This document shows positions 57,398 to 64,000 of a DNA stretch of 64,000 nt, in pieces. The DNA is taken from the NCBI GenBank assembly GCA_947457195.1, contig CANGUU010000004.1, positions 44,365-108,364 of the forward strand, in the 5' to 3' direction. The stretch is from Gammaproteobacteria bacterium. Its GTDB lineage: Bacteria > Pseudomonadota > Gammaproteobacteria > Pseudomonadales > Pseudohongiellaceae. The notes beneath the pieces are model-generated. The model worked only from the letters and a program-made list of their open reading frames with translations. It had not been told where the DNA came from and made no database searches. Position 1 is the first letter of the stretch; the number at the start of each line of letters is the position of its first letter. A program made the position numbers and the translations under genes.

Positions 57398-58738
57398 ATG
57401 AATTTCATCAGCAAGAAGAGTCTCGATCGTAGGGCGTTGCTACGCGCCGCCGGTGCCGCAATCGCGTTGCCGATGCTCGACGCGATGATCCCCGCCATGG
57501 TGCCCATGGCCAAGGCGGCCGAGCAGCTGCGTCCCAAGCGCTTCGTGGGGATCTGGCATCCGCACGGGGCAGCGCCCGGTTACTGGTCACCGCTGCAGAC
57601 CGGCTCGGACTTCGAGTTCTCCTACATCACCAAACCTTTGGAACCCTTCCGCAAGCACATCGTGCTGATCAGCGGTCTCGATGTACCTGAAGCGTTTTCC
57701 ACCGAGGAAGAGCCCGGCGGCAACCACGCCCGGGGTGCCGTGTTTCTCTCCGGCGCGCGTCCGCGTCGCAACGCCGTCAGCCCCTTCCTGGGCGAAACGA
57801 TAGACCAGGTCATCGCCAAGCGCTTCGGCAGCGATACCATCCTTGGCTCCATCCAGCTGGGTGTTGAAGATGCAGGCAACTACGGTAACTGCAACTGGGG
57901 CTTCAGCTGCGCCTACACCAACTCCATGTCCTGGGTTTCACCGACCCAGCCACTGCCGACTGAAATCAATCCGCGCGTGGCGTTCGAGCGGCTGTTCGGT
58001 GACGGGGCGAGCGCCGAAGAGCGGCAGCGCGGTCGCGAATACAACGCCAGCGTGCTCGACTCGGTGGCCGAAAAGATTCCGGGCCTCAAGCGTCAGCTGG
58101 CGTCCGGTGATCAGCTCAAGCTCGACACCTACCTGGAAAACATCCGTGAACTGGAGCGTCGCATCCACATCGCCATGAACAACTCCGTGGCCGAGCCGAC
58201 CGAGGAAGTGCCGTTCGGGCTGCCACAGAGCAAGGACGTCCATTTCAAATTGATGTACGACCTCATGGCACTGGCTTTCGAAGGGGACATCACCCGTTCA
58301 GCGACCTTCATGCTGGGTCGGGACCTGTCGTCGATCACGCACCCGGAGTCGGGTTTCACTGGTGGCTGGCACGGCACTTCGCATCACGGCGATGTTCCGG
58401 CCAACATTGCGAACTATGCCAAGGTGAACCGTTATCACGTCGCCAACCTGGCCTATTTCCTCGACAAGCTGAGCAAGATCCAGGACATCGAAGGGACGGC
58501 TCTCGACAACGTGCTGATCTACAAGGGCAGCAACATGGGCAACTCGCACCGCCACGCGCACGAGAAAGTTCCGGTCATTCTGGCGGGCGGCATCGATGGC
58601 ACCTTCAAGGGCAATCGGCACATTTCCTACCCGGACAACGTCGAGCGCACATCCAACATGCTGCTGTCCCTGCTGCATCTGTACGGTATCGACGTGCCCA
58701 CCTTCAACGGCGGTACCAAGCCGCTCGAAATCGCATAA
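57398..58738 (+). CDS. DUF1552 protein with Tat-type signal
   Basis: 446 residues. The N-terminus SLDRRALLRAAGAAIALPML is a twin-arginine-type signal, so export in folded form is expected. The mature part matches DUF1552: RFVGIWHPHGAAPGYWSP near residue 50, a GGNHARGAVFLSG block near 108, a central helical region with LDTYLENIRELERRI, and a C-terminal GWHGTSHHGD and NVLIYKGSNMGNSHRH. The histidine-rich motifs recall the sulfatase/phosphatase-like DUF1501 proteins, implying metal, but no activity is known. It follows the DUF1592 gene by 79 bases. Confidence 0.88.
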   Translation: MNFISKKSLDRRALLRAAGAAIALPMLDAMIPAMVPMAKAAEQLRPKRFVGIWHPHGAAPGYWSPLQTGSDFEFSYITKPLEPFRKHIVLISGLDVPEAFSTEEEPGGNHARGAVFLSGARPRRNAVSPFLGETIDQVIAKRFGSDTILGSIQLGVEDAGNYGNCNWGFSCAYTNSMSWVSPTQPLPTEINPRVAFERLFGDGASAEERQRGREYNASVLDSVAEKIPGLKRQLASGDQLKLDTYLENIRELERRIHIAMNNSVAEPTEEVPFGLPQSKDVHFKLMYDLMALAFEGDITRSATFMLGRDLSSITHPESGFTGGWHGTSHHGDVPANIANYAKVNRYHVANLAYFLDKLSKIQDIEGTALDNVLIYKGSNMGNSHRHAHEKVPVILAGGIDGTFKGNRHISYPDNVERTSNMLLSLLHLYGIDVPTFNGGTKPLEIA

Positions 58739-58787
58739 TTCGTGGGCCGCTACGAGCGGCCCCAGCCTTCCGGAGAGAGGACAGTAG

Positions 58788-59351
58788 ATGAGGGGATTGT
58801 TGGTGAAGTCTGCGGTTGCCACGGCATTGCTGCTGGCATCCGCGTTGGCGCTGTCGCAGGCGAGGGTGACGCGGCCGCAGGTGCCGCTGCCCGAGGGGCC
58901 GCTGCGCAATGTGATCCTGAAAAACTGCGTGTCATGTCACGGTATAGATGACTATGCCTTCCATGCTCTCAGTCGCGAGCGCTGGCAGGATCTGCTGCGG
59001 GATCGGCACGTGAACCATCCGGTCAAGGCGATGTCGGCCACGGACGAAGCGCTGTTGCTCGACTATCTGGCCAAGGATTTTGGTCCGGAAGGGACGCCGT
59101 TCCCTCGCAAGTACATCCCGCCCGAGCTCGACAGCTTTTACGACGACGAGCAGGGCCGCCAGCAGCTGGATGGCGTGTGCACCGAATGCCATGAGCTCGA
59201 TCGTGTCTACGAAACCCGTGGCTCGCTCGACCGCTGGCGCGTGCTGCTGCTGGAAATGCGCGCCCGCGGCGCCCACCTGCCGAACGATCCGGACATGGAG
59301 CGGTTGGCCGAGTGGCTGAGTCGGGTGCAGAAAGCGAACTTGTTCGAGTAA
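58788..59351 (+). CDS. Small exported dihaem cytochrome c-like protein
   Basis: 187 residues. A signal peptide (about 1-25) precedes two haem-binding sites, CVSCH (47-51) and CTECH (131-135), with similar surroundings (ALSRERWQDLLRDR and SLDRWRVLLLEMRARG), suggesting a duplicated short module. No clear distal Met is common to both modules. Same-strand position 49 bases after the DUF1552 gene suggests an electron carrier serving the DUF1592/DUF1552 pair. Confidence 0.82.
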   Translation: MRGLLVKSAVATALLLASALALSQARVTRPQVPLPEGPLRNVILKNCVSCHGIDDYAFHALSRERWQDLLRDRHVNHPVKAMSATDEALLLDYLAKDFGPEGTPFPRKYIPPELDSFYDDEQGRQQLDGVCTECHELDRVYETRGSLDRWRVLLLEMRARGAHLPNDPDMERLAEWLSRVQKANLFE

Positions 59352-59555
59352 CAGCGCAGTCCAAATCCGTACGTTGACATGGCTGGAAGCAATTCCGGCG
59401 CACGGAGGGTCGTGCCTGAGTTAAAGCTGGACCACAGCGTTCAGCCGCGAGGGGTCGAAGGCCCGGCCACCGAGACGGCATGCCGTGGCGAGCAAGATCA
59501 AGAATCATCAAGTCATGTAATGCCTGACAACCTAGAGACCTGAAGAGGGGGACCC

Positions 59556-62500
59556 ATGAACCACAACAAAAAGCCACCCAGTGGCAGCAGTCACAGACGC
59601 AAGATACTGGCCACTTCGATTGCAGCGACCTTGCTCGGCATGCCGTTGGCGCAGGCCCAGCAGGCTGGGGTGGAGGAGATCAGCGTCACCGGCTCACGCG
59701 TGCGCATGACCAGCGGTATGGCGACACCGGTGCCGGTCACCGTCGTGACCATCTCGGAGTTGAACTCCTTCAACCCCGGCGCCAGCACGGTGGAGCAAAT
59801 GTCGCAGCTGCCGCAGTTCTTCAACACGCTGAGCTCTCAGCGTGGTAGCGGCACGCTGTTCGCCCAAGCGGGTGGCAGTTACCTCAACATGCGTAACCTC
59901 GGTACCAACCGCACGCTGATCCTGCTGGACGGTTCCCGGTTGCCGCCGGCCGACAAGCGTGGTTCGGTCAACGTCGACATGATGCCGACCGCGCTGATGC
60001 GTTCGGTCGATACGGTCACTGGCGGAGCCTCAGCCGCCTACGGAGCCGACGCGCTCGGCGGTGTCGTGAACTTCATCCTCGACCGCGAATTCCAGGGCTT
60101 CAAATTCAATGTGGGTGCCGGACGCACGGCCTGGGGGGATGGCAATCGCTATTCGGTGGAAGTGGCTGGCGGTACCAACATCGGCGACCGCTTCAACATC
60201 ATCGGATCCTTCAACTCCAACGAAGTGTCGCAGATCAATCGCATCGCGGCGGATGTGCAGGCGGGCACGGACTGGTACAGAAACATCGGTCACGTGACCA
60301 ACCCGGCCTGGACGCCAAGCTCCAAAGTACCACAGCGCCTGACCGTGGAGTGCGTATCGCCAACCGATCGTGCGCCGGGTGGCATGCTCTGGTCGCGCGT
60401 TAACAACAGCACCTCGGTCACGACGGCACTCACCAGTTTTGCTCTCAATGGCATGGTCATGACGGACGATGGCAAGGGCGTGCGCAACTTCATTCGGTCG
60501 CCGATCTATGCCCGTCCGGGTGCGCCAGGTTCCACCGCCACCATGGGTGGCGACTGCGAAAACCCCGAGTACAAGGAGTACATGCGGGCGCGTAACGGCA
60601 TCAGTGGCAACGAAGTGGTCAACCGTTCCGGCTTCGTGGGCGCCAAATACGACTTCACCGACAATCTGGAAGGTTTCGTGCAGGCCATGGCGGGACGCTC
60701 GGAATCCCGCACCACGTCAAACCTCGGGGGTGTCACGTTCACCGGCAACTGGACCGGCACGCTGTTCCGCGAAAATGCCTTCATGCCGCCTGTCGTGGCC
60801 GAGGCTATGGACCGTGCCAACGTCAATGTGCTGCAGATCTGGAAGCAGGAGGCGCCGCTTACGCCCAACAATCTCGAGGGCGGCAACGAAGAATCGGGTG
60901 TTTTCGGCACTTGGGCCTGGTCGACCGGTTTCAACTACACGCTGCCCAACGACTGGAGGCTGCGTGCGTCCTGGCAGTCCGGCGAGTCGCACCGTCGCAC
61001 TGGCATCTTCAATGAGCAGCGCGTTGACCGTACCTATCTGGCGCTCGATGCCGTCCGCAAACCAGGTACCGGTGAAATCGTCTGCAACGTACAACTCTTC
61101 AACCCGACGCGTGAGCAGCTAAAGGCGTCGGTCGCGGGCCGTCTGGCCTCCCCGGGCGGTGTGCCCGGCGGGACGGCCGGTCGAATCACCACGGCCCCGC
61201 TCGAATCTCCCATCGGTCTCGATCGCACGATCGAGGACTGTGTGCCGCTCAATATCATGGGCGTGGGAACGAATACCCAAGCCGCCAAGAACTACATGAA
61301 CACGCCGAAGATGGGCCAGGGCATCGTCGCCCAGGATTTCGGTGAGATTCTGTTGCAGGGCGATGCCTACGAGGGCTGGGGTTACGGTGCGATCAACTTT
61401 GCCGCCGGTCTCACCTGGCGTGAGCAGGATTTCTACGAGTATGCGCTGCCGCGTGACATCGACCAGCTAGGCCCACCGCTCAATGCGCCCGCCCTTGGTA
61501 TTCGCGGTATTCCCGGGGGCTACACGGCGGGCAGCGCCAACCTGCACGCCCGCTCGACGGTACCGGATGTCTCGGGCCTCTATGACGTCTGGGAGTGGTT
61601 CGGCGAGGTCAACATTCCAATCTGGGAGTCCGAGTCTGGTCAGCAGGTGGTGGGCGGCAGCGTGGCGGTGCGGCAGAGCAACTATTCGAACCTCGATGAC
61701 TCACTGGATTCCTGGAAGTTGGGTCTGGACGTGCAGGTTTTCGAGGATCTGCGGCTGCGCTTCACCAAGTCGCGCGACATCCGCGAGGCGACTTTCTCCG
61801 AGCGCTTCGATACCCAGAGCACCGGTACCAACATCATCGACCCGTTCCAGAACAACTCGACCTACCAGACCACCATCACCTCGGGCGGCAATGAGGCGCT
61901 TTCGCCCGAAAATGCCGACACACTGGTGGCCGGATTCGTGTACCAGCCGAGCTGGCTGCAGGGTGCCAGCCTGTCGGCCGACTGGTACGACGTGAAGGTC
62001 AGTGATTCGATCGCCCAGCTCGGGGCCCAACGCATCGTCAATGAGTGCTTTGCCGGCAATCAGTCCCTGTGCGGTCAGATCCGCAAGGATCAGGGCAACA
62101 TCGGCAGGATCTTCGATGTGTTCCTCAACGTAGCGCAGGCGCGAGTACGCGGTATCGACTACGAGTTCGCTTATCGGATCGAACCGGATTTCTTCGCCTC
62201 TGAGCAGGAAACGCTGTCGTTCCGTACCCTGGCTGGCTACGTGGCAGAGCGCTCGGACACCCCGTTTGGCATTCCGAAGTTCGACATCAGTGGCTGGCTG
62301 GGCAATCCGGAGCTCAACGGGATCGCCACGCTAAACTACGGTGTGGGTCCCTACTCCGTGCAGTTGCAGCAGCGCTACATCGGTGACGTCGGACTGAACC
62401 GGCTGTGGGTGCAGGGTGTGGATGTCGACGACAACACGGTGGCCTCCGGCAACTTCACCAACATGCAGCTCGGCTATTCGGGAGAGCTGGACAGCGGTGC

Positions 62501-62639
62501 GTCGTGGACGGTGTCGCTGGACATCACCAACCTGTTCGACCGAGGGCCACCGACCGTGGCAGGTGCCAACCAGGTCACACCGCAGGACTACGACATCTTC
62601 GGACGTCGCTACTTCGTGACGCTGCGAGCAAACTTCTAG
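59556..62639 (+). CDS. TonB-dependent outer-membrane receptor
   Basis: 1027 residues, GAGGGGG before the ATG. A long signal peptide (about 1-35, AQAQQ) is followed by a TonB-box-like VEEISVTGSRV, the plug domain (about 50-165; GTNRTLILLDGSRLPP, VDTVTGGASAAYGADALGGVVNFIL) and a 22-strand barrel ending VTLRANF with a terminal Phe. The absence of a STN domain argues against FecA-like signalling. The plug resembles oligosaccharide and oligopeptide-type receptors of Xanthomonadales and Caulobacterales. The ligand is unknown. A TTGACA at 59374-59379 has no partner -10. It ends at a strong hairpin. Confidence 0.95.
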   Translation: MNHNKKPPSGSSHRRKILATSIAATLLGMPLAQAQQAGVEEISVTGSRVRMTSGMATPVPVTVVTISELNSFNPGASTVEQMSQLPQFFNTLSSQRGSGTLFAQAGGSYLNMRNLGTNRTLILLDGSRLPPADKRGSVNVDMMPTALMRSVDTVTGGASAAYGADALGGVVNFILDREFQGFKFNVGAGRTAWGDGNRYSVEVAGGTNIGDRFNIIGSFNSNEVSQINRIAADVQAGTDWYRNIGHVTNPAWTPSSKVPQRLTVECVSPTDRAPGGMLWSRVNNSTSVTTALTSFALNGMVMTDDGKGVRNFIRSPIYARPGAPGSTATMGGDCENPEYKEYMRARNGISGNEVVNRSGFVGAKYDFTDNLEGFVQAMAGRSESRTTSNLGGVTFTGNWTGTLFRENAFMPPVVAEAMDRANVNVLQIWKQEAPLTPNNLEGGNEESGVFGTWAWSTGFNYTLPNDWRLRASWQSGESHRRTGIFNEQRVDRTYLALDAVRKPGTGEIVCNVQLFNPTREQLKASVAGRLASPGGVPGGTAGRITTAPLESPIGLDRTIEDCVPLNIMGVGTNTQAAKNYMNTPKMGQGIVAQDFGEILLQGDAYEGWGYGAINFAAGLTWREQDFYEYALPRDIDQLGPPLNAPALGIRGIPGGYTAGSANLHARSTVPDVSGLYDVWEWFGEVNIPIWESESGQQVVGGSVAVRQSNYSNLDDSLDSWKLGLDVQVFEDLRLRFTKSRDIREATFSERFDTQSTGTNIIDPFQNNSTYQTTITSGGNEALSPENADTLVAGFVYQPSWLQGASLSADWYDVKVSDSIAQLGAQRIVNECFAGNQSLCGQIRKDQGNIGRIFDVFLNVAQARVRGIDYEFAYRIEPDFFASEQETLSFRTLAGYVAERSDTPFGIPKFDISGWLGNPELNGIATLNYGVGPYSVQLQQRYIGDVGLNRLWVQGVDVDDNTVASGNFTNMQLGYSGELDSGASWTVSLDITNLFDRGPPTVAGANQVTPQDYDIFGRRYFVTLRANF

Positions 62640-62659
62640 CAGCGCACGGTTCCCAAAGT

Positions 62660-62688
62660 GCCTGCCGGCGCCACGAGCGCCGGCAGGC
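62660..62688 (+). terminator. Strong bidirectional hairpin
   Basis: GCCTGCCGGCGC at 62660-62671 pairs perfectly with GCGCCGGCAGGC at 62677-62688 around CACGA. It stands 20 bases after the receptor stop and between two converging genes. There is no T-run, so it may act as a stabilising 3' structure or with Rho. A second hairpin, GCCACA/TGTGGC, lies at 62709-62724 on the dehydrogenase side. Confidence 0.6.
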
Positions 62689-62750
62689 GTTGCCACCGCA
62701 GAGCCGTCGCCACAGTGCTGTGGCGCCACGCCGCGGCTTCGCTAACAGCG

Positions 62751-64000
62751 CTAGTCAGTTTCCAGCGCAAACACCCAGACCACCCCACCCTGTGGCACGA
62801 CCGTACTGCGTCCCTGCAGGGCGTCGATGCGGGCCTGCATGCGCATGGCGTCGACACCCCAACCGGACTGGATGGCCACGTACTGCACGCCGTCGACTTC
62901 ATAGGTGGTCGGTACGCCCGTGATGCCGGAATTGAGCCGCTGTTGCCAGAGCACCTCTCCGGTACGCGCATCGAAGGCGCGGAAGAAACGGTCAGCCGTG
63001 CCACCGCTGAATACCAGGCCGCCGCCCGTGGCCAGCACGGGGCCCCAGTTGGCCATGTCGAAGTCATGGGTCCAGACTTTTTCGCCGGTGTTGACGTTCC
63101 ACGCCTGCAATTCGCCGACATGGTCGGCGCCTTCCCGCAGGTTGGCACTGCTGGCCGTGGTACCGGTGTAGTTCTGCCCCGGACGGTACTCCACGGGCGT
63201 GCCGGCGAAGGTCGAGCAGTAGTTTTCGTTGGCAGGAATGTAGAGCAGCCCGGTCTGCGGGCTGTAGGCGGCCGGCGTCCAGTTCTTGCCTCCGGAAAGC
63301 GACGGACAGAAGGTGCCGGGCTTGCCGAGAGCCGGTTTGGCGTCTTCGTTGTAGGTCGGGCGCCCGCTCTGCGGATCCAGCGACGCGAATACGTTCTGGT
63401 ATACGAAGGGCTTGGCATCCACGTAGCGGATACCGTCGGCGGCACGCTCCAGTACCCACAGGTAGCCGTTGCGCCCGGCGTGCACCAGTCCCGGGAAGGT
63501 ACGCCCGTTGCGGGTGACATCCATCAGGATGGGCGGCGAGACCTCGTCCCAGTCCCACGAATCATTCCAGTGGTATTGGTGGTAGCCCTTGAGGGCGCCA
63601 GTATCCACGTCGAGCGCGAGCACGGAGTTGGCATAGAGGTTGTCGCCGGGACGCGCGTCACCGACCCAGGGGCCGGCATTACCGGTACCCCAGTAGCTGA
63701 GGTTGAGCTCCGGATCGTAGTTGCCGGTGACCCACACGGGAGCCCCGCCGGTCTTCCAGGTCTCGCCGGGCCAGGACTCGCTGTTGGGTTCGCCCGGCGC
63801 CGGTATGGTGTGCGTTCTCCAGACTTCCTCGCCGCTGTTGGCGTCGAGCGCGGCCACGAAACCGCGGATACCCCGCTCCCCGCCCGACACACCCACCATG
63901 ATCTTGCCGTTGGCCGCCAGGGGCGCCATGGTCATGTAGTAGCCGGTCTTGTAGTCGGCCACGGGTTTCTCCCAGACCACCTCGCCAGTCCGGGCGTTAA
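62751..64000 (-). CDS. PQQ-dependent dehydrogenase, lanthanide-type signature (partial)
   Basis: The last 416 residues of a propeller dehydrogenase; the frame runs off the window at 64000, and the GTG at 63980 is an internal valine (NARTGE precedes it). Metal and catalytic residues are visible: Glu in GGERGIRG, Asn in WGTGNAGPW, and SWDWD, where the catalytic Asp (codon 63554-63552) is followed at +2 by a second Asp (63548-63546). That Asp-x-Asp is the mark of lanthanide-dependent (XoxF/PedH-type) enzymes. No C-terminal cytochrome domain follows (it ends VVWVFALETD), unlike the other PQQ enzyme here, so an external carrier is needed; the nearby small cytochromes are candidates. Confidence 0.9.
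   Translation of the reverse strand, partial: NARTGEVVWEKPVADYKTGYYMTMAPLAANGKIMVGVSGGERGIRGFVAALDANSGEEVWRTHTIPAPGEPNSESWPGETWKTGGAPVWVTGNYDPELNLSYWGTGNAGPWVGDARPGDNLYANSVLALDVDTGALKGYHQYHWNDSWDWDEVSPPILMDVTRNGRTFPGLVHAGRNGYLWVLERAADGIRYVDAKPFVYQNVFASLDPQSGRPTYNEDAKPALGKPGTFCPSLSGGKNWTPAAYSPQTGLLYIPANENYCSTFAGTPVEYRPGQNYTGTTASSANLREGADHVGELQAWNVNTGEKVWTHDFDMANWGPVLATGGGLVFSGGTADRFFRAFDARTGEVLWQQRLNSGITGVPTTYEVDGVQYVAIQSGWGVDAMRMQARIDALQGRSTVVPQGGVVWVFALETD

Noticed and set aside
59374..59379. Perfect TTGACA before the TonB-dependent receptor
   Set aside because: No acceptable -10 at 16-18 bases; a TGTAAT at 59516 has no -35. No promoter can be supported.

Overview
The window is a GC-rich, gene-dense chromosomal segment from a gammaproteobacterium. 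The evidence is gene order: sspA-sspB; dolP-diaA-yraN-lpoA next to rsmI; a complete mraZ-to-lpxC division and cell-wall (dcw) cluster followed by secA; argJ-mutT; coaE-pilD-pilC-pilB; and nadC-ampD-aceE-aceF. All of these are gammaproteobacterial neighbourhoods. The right arm, with DUF1592/DUF1552 proteins, PQQ dehydrogenases, a flavin halogenase and a large TonB-dependent receptor, suggests a free-living environmental aerobe rather than an enteric. I cannot name a genus. I see no insertion sequence, phage gene, tRNA, rRNA or CRISPR array.

Layout. 1-5659: end of sspA, sspB, the leftward lpoA-yraN-diaA-dolP group (activation of peptidoglycan synthesis, replication timing, outer-membrane integrity), then a thioredoxin-like gene and rsmI rightward. 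5697-6066: RNase P RNA. 6287-23517: the dcw cluster, in which nearly every gene overlaps the next by 4-8 bases. It starts from one good promoter followed by four GTGG boxes at 10-11 bp spacing, the classic MraZ operator. It supplies MraZ, RsmH, FtsL, FtsI, MurE, MurF, MraY, MurD, FtsW, MurG, MurC, Ddl, FtsQ, FtsA and FtsZ (no murB), then lpxC, an M23 peptidase where enterics keep secM, and secA. 28428-30888: argJ, mutT and a methyltransferase, overlapping. 30929-35296: a quinohaemoprotein alcohol dehydrogenase divergent from a TonB-domain protein and an SMP-30-like protein. 35315-39827: coaE, pilD, pilC, pilB leftward. 40011-47597: a DUF1080 protein in the place where a pilin gene usually sits, nadC, ampD, then aceE-aceF and a PepSY-type membrane protein; neither pdhR nor lpd is present. 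47666-49140: yajQ and a dihaem cytochrome c.

49161-64000 is an accessory-looking arm: a flavin-dependent halogenase with a 2OG-Fe(II) oxygenase, a divergent LysR regulator, an exported ankyrin protein, a DUF1592-type dihaem protein, a DUF1552 Tat-type protein, a small dihaem cytochrome c, a 1027-residue TonB-dependent receptor, and a convergent PQQ dehydrogenase (cut by the window end). I infer, without proof, a system for capturing an unknown compound through the outer membrane and oxidising it in the periplasm through c-type haems.

The most interesting points are: a lanthanide-type Asp-x-Asp signature in the last PQQ dehydrogenase beside a calcium-type one in the other; short leader ORFs overlapping the starts of both ftsA and ftsZ; Gln in place of Asn in the SxN motif of FtsI; paired palindromes flanking the aceE promoter; and the uncharacterised DUF1592/DUF1552/cytochrome/receptor cluster.
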